A program made the position numbers and the translations under genes. DNA of 16,553 nt from an uncultured Dialister sp. (lineage in GTDB: Bacteria; Bacillota; Negativicutes; Veillonellales; Dialisteraceae): assembly GCF_900538805.1 (NCBI RefSeq), contig NZ_UPZP01000043.1:1-16553 (forward strand), written 5' to 3'. Positions 7,266 through 14,621 of the stretch are shown one piece after another. The notes under the pieces were generated by a model. That model was given only the letters and a program-made list of their open reading frames with translations. It ran no database searches and had not been told where the DNA came from. Each line of letters begins with the position of its first letter. Position 1 is the stretch's first letter.

Positions 7266-10200
7266 TTATTTTTTATCATCCAGCAGTTTGTTAATCATAG
7301 CTTCCAATTTTTCGATCTTGACAGCCTGATCTTCAATCTTTTTATCCTGTTCTGCCAGTTTGGCTTCCTGAGAAGCAATGGTCTCATTCAGACTGTTAAT
7401 CTTCTTGGCCATTACCGCTTTCGAAGTGCTGGTGCCATTGCTGCCGCTGCCCAGTTTGAAGCTTACGCCTGCATTCACCATATTTTCACCTCCGCCGAAG
7501 CTTCCGCCCAGGGAGAACATAGTCTTTTCATTGGGCCGATAGTAAGCACCTACCGCCACTGCACTGGCGCTGCCGTAGTTGCCGTAGCCTGCTGCGAAAT
7601 CCCACTTATCATCAGGATCGTAGTCCAGTGGGTGGAGAGCTGCCAGGGCTGCTGCTCCGGCACCTACACGGTCGATGCGGTTATCCAGCTTGCTGATGGA
7701 ATTGCTGAGGCTGTTGATATTTTCCGTATTGTTGATGACTGCCAGATTTGTTGCATAGAGCTGGCTGCCATTCACTGCGTCTGTAGAGGTTTCGGAAATT
7801 TCCCCGGCTTTAAGATTGGTAATCTTCTGACTTGCCATATTAATGCCGTTGCTGCTCATAGTCGGACCATTATTGATAGCAATCTGATTTGCAGCAGTCA
7901 CATTTGCAGCAGTCACACTGTCAACACGGATGTCCTTATTCAATGCAAAGGTAATTGTATCATAATTTCCTTCCACCTTAGAGGATGTAGTAATATTCCT
8001 CCCATCACCTTTGAAATCAATTCTTTCTCCATCATTCACACTGGCAGCGTTGCCATCATCTGTCCCGAACGTAACTTCGTTAGCACTATATTTTACATTC
8101 AATGGATTTCCCGTAGAAGTGGTTGTTTCCGATTCTTCTGCTACCTGATCATTAGCCGCGAGCATGACACTCATCCGTCTAGCACGATTTGTTGTACTGG
8201 TATTGGAGTTAGTAACTGGAGTAGGATCAGAGTCTGTGGAGACAGTAACGGTGCCATTTTCATTCGAAAGCCCTACAATGTTGGTCTTGATGGTATAGGA
8301 AGAACCGGTCTTTTCCACAATAATACCTGTTCCAGCGTTGATAGAAATCTGGCTGCTGTTCATAGCGTCTCTCAGCTGGCTCACGTTAACCGCATCTGTA
8401 TCATAGATACCTGCCGCCACATTGGAGATTCTCATGTTGTTCGCATTGATGCCGCTGGAAGAGAGGAACCGATAACCTGCTACATCCAGGTAACTGGAGG
8501 TAAGCATGGAGTTTCCTACGGCAAGGCTTCCATCGACAGAAAGTTTTACATTGTCACTGAGCCCGAAGGTTACATTGGTGCCCTCGCTGTCTACCTCGAT
8601 ATTTTCATCACCGGAGATATCCACTGTATCATCGGGAGCTACCTTGGCTTTTTTCTTCTCATCCTTATTGGTGGTCAGATTCCAGCCCTTGGAAGCTGTT
8701 TCCAAGGCTTCACCAGCCTTGCCGGATACTTCTTTCAGCTGTTCTTCAGTAGCTGCTTTTCCACTGCCGTCTGCAAAACCCTCATAATCGGTGGTTGTGT
8801 TGCTGAGTCCGGAAACGATAGCGCTGTCTGCTGTATTCACAACGCTGATCTTTCCGATGTATGCATTGGCACCGTTAATCCGGGTAATGCCGGAAGTTCC
8901 GCTTACTGCCAGACCATCCTTGTCGAAGGACAGAGCTGCATCACCGGATTTGGCGCTGATGGAGCCGTCGCTTCCTTTCAGGGTAATGGCATTGTCGCCC
9001 AGGGTCACATTTTCAGCCAGACCTACGGTATAGGTGCTGCTGCCGTCATCGTTGTCTTTCTTTTCTACTTCCACATTCTTTCCATTTTCTACGATGGTTT
9101 TTGCAGCGGCTGCTTTTTCATCTACTGCTTTCAGCTGTTCTTCGGTAGCTGCTCTGCCCAGAGTAGCAAATCCTTCTGCATCCAACGTGGTATTGGTCAG
9201 ACCTTTGATTTCTCCTGCAGTGCCATCTACAGTCACTTTATCTCCTATCTTCACCACCGGTGCCAGGTCAATATTGCCGGAACCTTCATCAATTTTGAAA
9301 TTACCGGAGAGTTTGGCAGAGACAGTGTAATTCTTCGTACCGTCTTCATCGACAGAAGAGTCTACTGCGATACCGTCAGTGCCTTTCACATCGACAGCTC
9401 TCTGGATGGCTGCTTTGCTGACATTGACTTTATAGGTGGTAGTGCCATCCGCTTCTTCTTTGGAAACGGTGGTATTTTCGCCATCTGCTACTTTCACCGC
9501 ATTTCTGGCAATTGTATTAATTACAGTGGTGCCTTCATTGGTAATGTTGGAAAGGTCTGATTTGGCAATACCTGTGATTCTGGCACTTCCTTCCACTGCT
9601 TTTCCATTTCCATCCACATAGGACATGGTCACTGTGCCATTTTCATCTACAGCATAATCTTTGGCTTCGATATGACGGTCTTCACCTTTGGCAATATTGG
9701 TAATCCTGGTAACTGCCTTTTCAGTGATATTAGTGAAATCTGTATCTGCCAGACCGACCGCTTCAAACTGAACCTGCCCATCGGTGCCGGTCACTTTGAT
9801 ATGGTCGCTTCCCGTGAAGTTTACCTTCTGATTCACTGCCTTCACATCTTTGCCATCAGCCTGAGCCGTCCAGATATCGCCGGAACTTGCAAGGCCACTG
9901 GTGGAAATCTTAATATTTCCATTGTCATTGGTAATGGAGATGTTGTCTCCGTCCACAAAGTTCAGGGTATCATCTTTCTTGACTTCCTTGGCTGTTTCTC
10001 CGTTGACAGCAGCTGTCCAGCCCACATCCTGCAGAGCATTGTATACTGTGTCTCCATTGACGATATGGGTGTCGCCCTGTTTTACTTCTCCATCAGTATT
10101 TACATCGACTTCGTAAATGACGTGGCCGTCTGTTTCATCGTTAGAATAAGAAACGGAAGTATTAAGACCATCGGCCAATTCTACTCTGGATCTTTTCAAC

Positions 10201-11894
10201 TGTGCCACGTTCACTGCGTCCGTATCTGCAGTACCGGCAGCCAGATTCGAAACCTTCACCAGGTTCTTGGCATCGCTTCCACCCAGGGTAACCGTATTTT
10301 TCATTTCATTGTCATATTTTACATTCAGTTTATCCTTCTCGTTGATTACATTGGTCAAGTCTGTCTTTGTAGTATTGATTGTTTCATTTACAACAGATTC
10401 ACTGGCTACATCTTCCAGGGTAACTTCATTCCCAGCAGTATCCTTAACGATATAGCTGTTTCCCTTCTTTTCAGCTTTTCCGGCCGCCAGAGTAGTGTTC
10501 TTTGCAGAAATCACATTGTCATCACTGATGCTCACGTTATCCCCGGCAGTGTAGGTTGTATCTGTATCAGTTGCAGAGATTTCATTACCATTGATAGTAA
10601 TATTCTTTCCAGCTGTATAGTCCTGACCGGTCTTGATGTTGTAGGTTTCACCATTAATGATAATACCCGTAGCCGCATCTTTGGTCCCTACCGCCTCTAC
10701 TTTGGAACCGGCTGCTACATCAAATCCGTTGTCTCCGGCACTGAAATGAATCTTGACGTCTTCGCCGCCTGTGCCGCCACGGCTAGTTACCGTAATGCCG
10801 CTGCCTACGGTATAGTCCCCTTCATATTCTCCTGTAGCAGAATTATAGGTACCGCGGCGCACGAGGTCAATCGTGCCTCCGTTTTCTTTGGATGTAGTCC
10901 TGATGTCCTTGATTACATCGCCGGCCACAGCCTTGCTGTTATTATTTACTTTTTCCAGAGCCTGGTTAAACTGACCAATGGTCATATCAGCCAGGGTGGT
11001 ATTGGGATCCGGTGTATCAGCGCCCCAATAGCTGTACATTTTTCCATCTTCACCCTTGGTAGTCACCAGTACTTCATTATTTGCACCGAAAACTTTGCCT
11101 GTGTATACATTCTTACTGGATGTAAGGAATACACCTACCGTATTATTCACCACATACAGGTTATCATTGGAAATAACTTCCCCATTATAAGAATAGGTGC
11201 CATCTGCGTTTAAAGCTGCTGCTTTAAAACGGGTGCTGAAATTAGTATTTCCTGCATCTACATACTGCCCGTTGTCATCCTTGATCATATAGTTGAAGGA
11301 AGACGGAGTGGTAGGATTTCCGGAATTCGTCGCCCCCACATAGGTGCCGCCGGAAACATCATCCAGAATAACATCGGTCAAAGTGGAAACGTCAGAGGAT
11401 TTCACCATAATCTGATTGGATTTCAGAAGGCCTGCATCACTGCTTGCTGTATAGGAATCCGTTTTGTAAGCCTTGATGATATTGGCATTCCGTGCGCCTG
11501 GATACCGTTTATCTTCTTCATACTTAATAGTATATCCATCACGAACCCAGTACGTTTCGCCGGAAACCGTTTCCTTATGATACCTGTATCCATCAAAAGT
11601 TCTTGTATCACCGTATGATACTTGGCGGCCCCGAGATGTGTAATAATAGCCGTTGCTATCATTCACAAGCACTGCCACATACTGACTTTCCCCAGCAGTA
11701 CCTGCATCAGCACCGTAAGTGGGAACCGCACTGCCGAATGCGGATAATGCGCATACCAGGGCAGCTGCCAGGATAAGCTTTCTGCCAATCCCTGTGCCCG
11801 TGGTTTCAGATTTGGTATGGCTTTTTGCCAGTTCTGAAGCAACCACATAGGTATGTTTAACTCTGCTCCATACAACTTTGTAGATCTTATTCAT
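7266..11894 (-). CDS. Trimeric autotransporter adhesin (YadA-like, type Vc) with ESPR signal and post-barrel coiled coil
   Basis: A 1542-residue surface adhesin, secreted by Sec and anchored as a trimer by its own barrel. The start chosen is the ATG at 11894, preceded by AAAGGAGGG and beginning MNKIYKVVWSRVKHTYVVAS, a typical extended signal peptide region; the frame stays open upstream but without support. A hydrophobic core at about 40-58 and a likely cleavage after TYGA (62) follow. Residues about 70-150 are Tyr-rich and unrecognised. Three Trp-ring-like segments start near W626, W675 and W1071. Neck motifs DTDAVNVAQL (558) and DTDAVNVSQL (1165), TDAVNGSQLYATN (1371) and paired NTT...AATEEQL units (901-921, 1032-1053) are seen. 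The YadA anchor spans about 1405-1482 (RIDRVGAGAAALAALHPL...VGAYYRPNEKTMFSLGGSFGGGENMVNAGVSFKLG). About 60 residues with a six-heptad coiled coil follow it. The gene is monocistronic. Family call is secure; the ligand is unknown. Confidence 0.95.
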   Translation of the reverse strand: MNKIYKVVWSRVKHTYVVASELAKSHTKSETTGTGIGRKLILAAALVCALSAFGSAVPTYGADAGTAGESQYVAVLVNDSNGYYYTSRGRQVSYGDTRTFDGYRYHKETVSGETYWVRDGYTIKYEEDKRYPGARNANIIKAYKTDSYTASSDAGLLKSNQIMVKSSDVSTLTDVILDDVSGGTYVGATNSGNPTTPSSFNYMIKDDNGQYVDAGNTNFSTRFKAAALNADGTYSYNGEVISNDNLYVVNNTVGVFLTSSKNVYTGKVFGANNEVLVTTKGEDGKMYSYWGADTPDPNTTLADMTIGQFNQALEKVNNNSKAVAGDVIKDIRTTSKENGGTIDLVRRGTYNSATGEYEGDYTVGSGITVTSRGGTGGEDVKIHFSAGDNGFDVAAGSKVEAVGTKDAATGIIINGETYNIKTGQDYTAGKNITINGNEISATDTDTTYTAGDNVSISDDNVISAKNTTLAAGKAEKKGNSYIVKDTAGNEVTLEDVASESVVNETINTTKTDLTNVINEKDKLNVKYDNEMKNTVTLGGSDAKNLVKVSNLAAGTADTDAVNVAQLKRSRVELADGLNTSVSYSNDETDGHVIYEVDVNTDGEVKQGDTHIVNGDTVYNALQDVGWTAAVNGETAKEVKKDDTLNFVDGDNISITNDNGNIKISTSGLASSGDIWTAQADGKDVKAVNQKVNFTGSDHIKVTGTDGQVQFEAVGLADTDFTNITEKAVTRITNIAKGEDRHIEAKDYAVDENGTVTMSYVDGNGKAVEGSARITGIAKSDLSNITNEGTTVINTIARNAVKVADGENTTVSKEEADGTTTYKVNVSKAAIQRAVDVKGTDGIAVDSSVDEDGTKNYTVSAKLSGNFKIDEGSGNIDLAPVVKIGDKVTVDGTAGEIKGLTNTTLDAEGFATLGRAATEEQLKAVDEKAAAAKTIVENGKNVEVEKKDNDDGSSTYTVGLAENVTLGDNAITLKGSDGSISAKSGDAALSFDKDGLAVSGTSGITRINGANAYIGKISVVNTADSAIVSGLSNTTTDYEGFADGSGKAATEEQLKEVSGKAGEALETASKGWNLTTNKDEKKKAKVAPDDTVDISGDENIEVDSEGTNVTFGLSDNVKLSVDGSLAVGNSMLTSSYLDVAGYRFLSSSGINANNMRISNVAAGIYDTDAVNVSQLRDAMNSSQISINAGTGIIVEKTGSSYTIKTNIVGLSNENGTVTVSTDSDPTPVTNSNTSTTNRARRMSVMLAANDQVAEESETTTSTGNPLNVKYSANEVTFGTDDGNAASVNDGERIDFKGDGRNITTSSKVEGNYDTITFALNKDIRVDSVTAANVTAANQIAINNGPTMSSNGINMASQKITNLKAGEISETSTDAVNGSQLYATNLAVINNTENINSLSNSISKLDNRIDRVGAGAAALAALHPLDYDPDDKWDFAAGYGNYGSASAVAVGAYYRPNEKTMFSLGGSFGGGENMVNAGVSFKLGSGSNGTSTSKAVMAKKINSLNETIASQEAKLAEQDKKIEDQAVKIEKLEAMINKLLDDKK

Positions 11895-12019
11895 GGTGTT
11901 ACCCTCCTTTGAGTGGAAATGATAGATGCTCTGAATCATTTTCTGCGGCATATAGCCGGATGAACCGCATTTTTTGAACTTAGAATCCCCACGGGGATTT
12001 CCTCCCAGCGGCAGGCTGG
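11895..12019 (-). promoter_or_regulatory. Hairpin-rich 5' leader of the adhesin mRNA
   Basis: Three stems are visible in the untranslated DNA before the adhesin: CCAGC/GCTGG (12005-12019), AATCCCC-based hairpin (11984-11999, perfectly self-complementary ends) and TGCGG/CCGCA (11944-11969). The ribosome site AAAGGAGGG sits 8 nt before the ATG and outside these stems. No match to a riboswitch class I know. Confidence 0.35.
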
Positions 12020-12121
12020 TTTTCCCATGCTTCCCTCCTCCTGCCAGCCATATGGTGTACACTTATATCTTCAAGGCTCAGAGCGGACCTTTGAATTCAT
12101 GTATACAGATTATGCAGAGGG

Positions 12122-12127
12122 ATTATA
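12122..12127 (-). promoter_or_regulatory. Candidate -10 box of the adhesin gene
   Basis: Minus strand CTGTATAAT contains a consensus TATAAT. A -35 box at the normal distance is not evident and TG sits directly against the box rather than one base away. If used, the leader would be about 220 nt. Confidence 0.3.
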
Positions 12128-12322
12128 CAGGTGCCGGGTCTGCGTCTTGCTTTCCAAACATTCAGACAGAAGTCTTTCCTTCCGTCTTTTCCTGTTTTGG
12201 GGCGCACGAAATAAAGGTCAGGGGTCAATAATTTTTTCGACGTTTTGACGCTGTCCCAGTCCCTATGCAATTCTTCCGTTTCATCTGTTATTACTATATC
12301 CTAAAAGGTTTTTCGTTTCTAT

Positions 12323-12362
12323 TTTTTCTGCAAAAGTGGTCATTTTTCTGCAAAAGTGGTCA
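12323..12362. repeat. Perfect 20-bp tandem duplication
   Basis: TTTTTCTGCAAAAGTGGTCA occurs twice head to tail without a mismatch. The 20-bp period is about two helical turns, as for paired protein sites. Repeated TGACCACTTTTGCA-like ends also resemble the multiple terminal repeats of IS21-family elements, but no transposase remnant is visible. Confidence 0.85.
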
Positions 12363-12392
12363 ATTCTATTTCCCAGTGGTTTTTATGACCAT

Positions 12393-12424
12393 AAAAAAGC
12401 TCTGTCAGCTCCATGCCGGCAGAG
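12393..12424 (-). terminator. Terminator-like hairpin without an assigned gene
   Basis: CTCTG/CAGAG stem (12400-12404 with 12420-12424) with a 15-nt loop that may pair further (GCC/GGC), then C and TTTTTT on the minus strand. No gene upstream on this strand is convincing. Confidence 0.35.
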
Positions 12425-12550
12425 TCTCCCGTACTTCCTAAAAAAGTGCGGCCTTAAATAATGCATATTTATGCATAATATTCACGCCTGTGAGAATGTC
12501 ATTTCTGCCGTATTTCCCGGAGCGATTACTCTTCGCCCTTTCTGCACAAA

Positions 12551-12594
12551 GTATAGACTATACGGAAGGATGCAAAAAGTATACGAAAGTATAC
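12551..12594. repeat. Two adjacent GTATAC-type palindromes
   Basis: GTATAGACTATAC (12551-12563) is a perfect 13-bp palindrome about its central A. GTATACGAAAGTATAC (12579-12594) holds two GTATAC hexamers 4 bp apart. Centre-to-centre spacing is about 30 bp, near three helical turns, which suits operator sites or transposon-end binding sites. Confidence 0.65.
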
Positions 12595-12731
12595 CTTTTT
12601 ATGTTCCTTCCATGACACTTCATTTCCTTCTCCGGAGCTCAATTTCCCCACATTTATGGGCCATCCAGCTTTTTCGATATGTGCTGGACCCGGTATATGT
12701 CCATGAAAATCCAGGCCCCTTTCCGGCAATC

Positions 12732-12758
12732 AAAAAATCCCTCCGGGAAAAGAGGGAT
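12732..12758 (-). terminator. Terminator-like hairpin beside the third GTATAC palindrome
   Basis: ATCCCTC/GAGGGAT, a perfect 7-bp stem (12737-12743 with 12752-12758) with an 8-nt loop, followed on the minus strand by a T run (12732-12737). It would stop minus-strand transcription that escapes the terminator at 13030-13055. Confidence 0.55.
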
Positions 12759-12774
12759 GTATACTTTCGTATAT
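12759..12774. repeat. Inverted copy of the GTATACGAAAGTATAC site
   Basis: GTATACTTTCGTATAT matches the reverse complement of 12579-12594 at 15 of 16 positions. With that site it bounds a 196-bp segment, so the pair could be short terminal inverted repeats or separate operators. Confidence 0.6.
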
Positions 12775-12775
12775 T

Positions 12776-13018
12776 GGGCGCTAAGAGACACGCCCTGCGG
12801 GCGTGAGGGTTCAAAAGGTTCAGAGAGTTCTTAGGGTTCAAAGGGTTGTGATATCGCCTACGGCGATGAGTATATAGGCTGCTCCGCAGCCTTGGTGGGC
12901 GCCCTTTAAATAATGAAGGGCGCCCACCAAAACCCTCAGCGGCGAAGCCGCTGTCAAACTTTAGAACCCTCGGGGCGAAAGCCCCGTCAAACTTTAGAAC
13001 CCGGGCTGCGAAGCGGCC
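12776..13018. repeat. Intergenic mosaic repeat cluster D
   Basis: Segment 12789-12924 recurs in the same orientation at 16331-16465. It runs from an ACGCCC-TGC-GGGCGT hairpin through GGTTCAAAA tandem repeats, TCGCC-TAC-GGCGA, GCTGC-TCC-GCAGC and into a perfect 15-bp stem (12892-12906 with 12916-12930) centred on GGGCGCC. Then AGCGGC-GAA-GCCGCT and GGGGC-GAAA-GCCCC, both followed by GTCAAACTTTAGAACCC. Confidence 0.8.
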
Positions 13019-13029
13019 CCCTTCACATA

Positions 13030-13055
13030 AAAAGCGGCGCCGAAGCGCCGCTTTT
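13030..13055 (-). terminator. Terminator of the Rpn gene
   Basis: Perfect 11-bp stem AAAAGCGGCGC/GCGCCGCTTTT with a CGAA loop, 15 nt past the Rpn stop; the minus strand gives TTTTT after the stem. Nearly the same core recurs after the beta-helix gene at 14578-14611. Confidence 0.8.
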
Positions 13056-13070
13056 CTGTGTATCAAAATC

Positions 13071-13334
13071 TCACTTTTCTTCCATGTTTGCTTTTATTTT
13101 CCCCACCGTCTCAGCAGAAAGTCCTGTCCCCTTCACCACGTCTTCCACAGAAAGCCCCATGGAGAGCAAACGAATGGCGGTTTTATTCAAGGCTCTGTTC
13201 TCTCCTTCCTTGAGTCCCTTTTCCATTCCCTTTTCTATGCCTTCTTTGAGTCCCTCTTTACGGCCCTCTTTATGTCCTAAAATACGGCCTTCATTCAATG
13301 CTTCTTCTGAAATATTCAAACTCAGGTTGCACAT
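13071..13334 (-). CDS. Possible intragenic RpnS-like C-terminal protein
   Basis: In-frame internal ATG (Met266 of the Rpn protein) preceded by AAAAGGAG (13344-13351) with 9-nt spacing, as good as the main start. It would give 87 residues: the Lys/Glu/Gly repeat plus the C-terminal helical domain, without the nuclease. A possible -10, TATAAA (13369-13374), lies about 28 nt upstream of the ATG after allowing for initiation; no good -35 is seen. E. coli Rpn nucleases are reported to be inhibited by small proteins made from internal starts in the same genes, so this arrangement may be an antitoxin. Seen: ribosome site and frame. Inferred: expression and role. Confidence 0.4.
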   Translation of the reverse strand: MCNLSLNISEEALNEGRILGHKEGRKEGLKEGIEKGMEKGLKEGENRALNKTAIRLLSMGLSVEDVVKGTGLSAETVGKIKANMEEK

Positions 13335-14129
13335 GGTATTCATCTCCTTTTCCATGTCCGGTGTCATCTTTATACCGTACTCCTGCTCCAAGATTTCTTT
13401 TTTAGAATCAAAGGACCTTTTGCTTTCTGTGAAAAGGACCTGCAGTAGATGAATCAGTTTATCCTTATCTGCTCTCTTGCCCAGGCTGATGATTACTACA
13501 TTGGGCAAATCGTAGTTTTCTCTTGCCTCTTTATAGCGATGAAGCAAGTGTTTTTCTTCCATTTGGTAATAGTTGATGTAGCTGTTTCCGCCAGGCGAAT
13601 CCATACAAATCCAGATGGAATAGACTTTTTTAATACTATTATAGTCCTTCCCCTTGAATTCCCGCTCCTTTTGCGAGGAAATGAGACGGCAAACGTAGAA
13701 AATAGCCCGTTTCATCAAGCGGTATTTCAGCTTGGATTCTTGTTGTGTACGCTGGGCTTCCACATTGATAATCAGTGTGATGGGCTCTCCTGTTCCCGGT
13801 GCGCGGGCATGGAAGAGAATATCGTAAGTAATATAACCTTCCTTAGGCACCCCATCTTCATTGCGGTCGCCCTTGATTTGGGCAGGCACTGCATTGGTAA
13901 GCCCCGGGTCTACGGGAATATTTCCTACCTGCGGCGTCCCTTCAATGTATTTTTCTGCAATATCAGAAATACTGACATCCTGAAATTCGGGAACTACTTT
14001 CTTCAAGATTTCCGCCAGCAGTTTCCGACTAGCAAGAAGCCGCTTGGCATGCTGGTCATATTGCGCATGATTATAGCCATATAGGGAATCCATCATATTT
14101 TCCGTTATGATAAACCGCTTTTCTTTCAT
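13071..14129 (-). CDS. Rpn family recombination-promoting nuclease (PD-(D/E)XK, putative transposase)
   Basis: A 352-residue protein of the Rpn/YhgA-like PD-(D/E)XK group, DNA nucleases tied to horizontal transfer and phage restriction. The start chosen is the ATG at 14129 with AAAGGAGG seven bases upstream; an earlier in-frame ATG at 14183 would overlap the promoter. Catalytic pattern: Asp103 (TYDILFHA) and Glu124-Ala-Gln126 (LIINVEAQR), the E-x-Q variant common in this family, followed by the conserved helix YRLMKRAIFYVCRLISSQ. Residues 286-310 are a Lys/Glu/Gly repeat (KEGRKEGLKEG and similar), then a C-terminal helical domain (LLSMGLSVEDVVKGTGLSAETVGKIK) standard for the family. The gene is alone between two repeat blocks, with its own promoter and terminator. 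An internal ribosome site may produce the C-terminal part separately. Confidence 0.9.
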   Translation of the reverse strand: MKEKRFIITENMMDSLYGYNHAQYDQHAKRLLASRKLLAEILKKVVPEFQDVSISDIAEKYIEGTPQVGNIPVDPGLTNAVPAQIKGDRNEDGVPKEGYITYDILFHARAPGTGEPITLIINVEAQRTQQESKLKYRLMKRAIFYVCRLISSQKEREFKGKDYNSIKKVYSIWICMDSPGGNSYINYYQMEEKHLLHRYKEARENYDLPNVVIISLGKRADKDKLIHLLQVLFTESKRSFDSKKEILEQEYGIKMTPDMEKEMNTMCNLSLNISEEALNEGRILGHKEGRKEGLKEGIEKGMEKGLKEGENRALNKTAIRLLSMGLSVEDVVKGTGLSAETVGKIKANMEEK

Positions 14130-14154
14130 GGATTCGCCTCCTTTCTCTACCTTC

Positions 14155-14183
14155 ATTTTACGGAATATTAAAAGAAGATGCAA
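14155..14183 (-). promoter_or_regulatory. Sigma-70 type promoter of the Rpn gene
   Basis: TTGCAT (14178-14183), a 17-bp spacer and TAAAAT (14155-14160, five of six). Transcription would start near 14148, leaving about 19 nt before the ATG, enough for the AAAGGAGG site. Confidence 0.5.
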
Positions 14184-14224
14184 GAAAATAGTACCATCGA
14201 AAGCAGATGTAAGGGAAAAGCCAT

Positions 14225-14577
14225 AACAACCGGGCCTTCGGCGCGAAGGAAATGCACCCCTATCCCCGCCTGCGGCGGTACTTCCCCCGGAGGGGGAAGT
14301 CTGCCCTTCGCTTATCGTAGTGCTAACTTAAGTTGCTCAATGTTTAGCGGCGGGAAAAGTTCCCCCTCCGGGGGAAAGGTGGTGCGTCAGCACCAAAAGG
14401 GGTGCATTTTTATCGCCCGCAGGGCGGTTGAGAAGGTTTTATCATACTGGCGCCTTCCATAATTTAAAGGCGCCCACCAAGGCCTTTGCCCCCTGAGCGA
14501 AGCGAACACAACCTTTGGCCCGTGCGACAGCACAGGGCCATACGCCCCTCTGCGCCGGAGGCGCAGGCCCCTCCACA
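14225..14577. repeat. Intergenic mosaic repeat cluster E
   Basis: No credible gene. Contents: GGAAATGCACCCCTATCC linker, CCGCC-TGC-GGCGG, CTTCCCCC-GGA-GGGGGAAG (14281-14299), an about 70-bp spacer similar to 955-1020 (GTGCTAACTTAA...GCTCA), a GGTGC-GTCA-GCACC hairpin, an inverted GTGCATTTTTATCG linker with CGCCC-GCA-GGGCG, a GGCGCC hairpin (about 14451-14476) and GCGCC-GGA-GGCGC (near 14552). Confidence 0.8.
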
Positions 14578-14611
14578 TAGAGAAAGCGGCGCCGAAGCGC
14601 CGCTCTCTCTA
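14578..14611 (-). terminator. Terminator of the beta-helix gene
   Basis: Fifteen-pair stem with one mismatch (14578-14592 with 14597-14611), CGAA loop, core AGCGGCGC/GCGCCGCT shared with the Rpn terminator. It lies 10 nt past the stop. The U tract is weak (TTTCTCTAT), so efficiency is uncertain. Confidence 0.6.
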
Positions 14612-14621
14612 TTTCTTCTAT

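Larger units (their letters stand above)
12020..12780. other. AT-rich non-coding region with palindromes and tandem repeats
   Basis: No convincing gene on either strand; the longest frames begin at weak starts and cross the palindromes. It differs from the GC-rich mosaic repeats in composition. It holds a candidate -10 for the adhesin, a 20-bp tandem repeat, two minus-strand terminator-like hairpins, the palindrome ATGCATATTTATGCAT (12461-12476) and three GTATAC-type palindromes, listed separately. It could be a decayed mobile element plus an upstream control region. Confidence 0.5.

Noticed and set aside
7095..9560. Long 821-residue plus-strand open frame across the adhesin gene
   Set aside because: Shadow of the repetitive adhesin on the other strand; low-complexity composition, no recognisable motifs, and the minus frame has signal, neck and anchor domains.
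11895..12062. 56-codon N-terminal extension of the adhesin
   Set aside because: No ribosome site, and the ESPR motif must begin at the downstream ATG, which has AAAGGAGGG.
12461..12476. ATGCATATTTATGCAT as an arginine-repressor box
   Set aside because: The AT-rich palindromic form is suggestive, but no arginine gene is nearby and the half-site differs from TGAAT; left as an unassigned palindrome.
12471..12806. 111-codon plus-strand frame and 67-codon minus-strand frame between the adhesin and Rpn genes
   Set aside because: Both run through the GTATAC palindromes and read the same VYFRIL-like peptide from inverted DNA; the minus frame depends on a TTG start without a good ribosome site.
12789..12880. 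CRISPR-like spacing of GGTTCAAAA units
   Set aside because: Units are about 9-11 nt, imperfect, and without constant-length spacers or cas genes.
14130..14183. 18-codon upstream extension of the Rpn protein
   Set aside because: It overlaps the promoter and lacks a ribosome site; the ATG at 14129 has AAAGGAGG.
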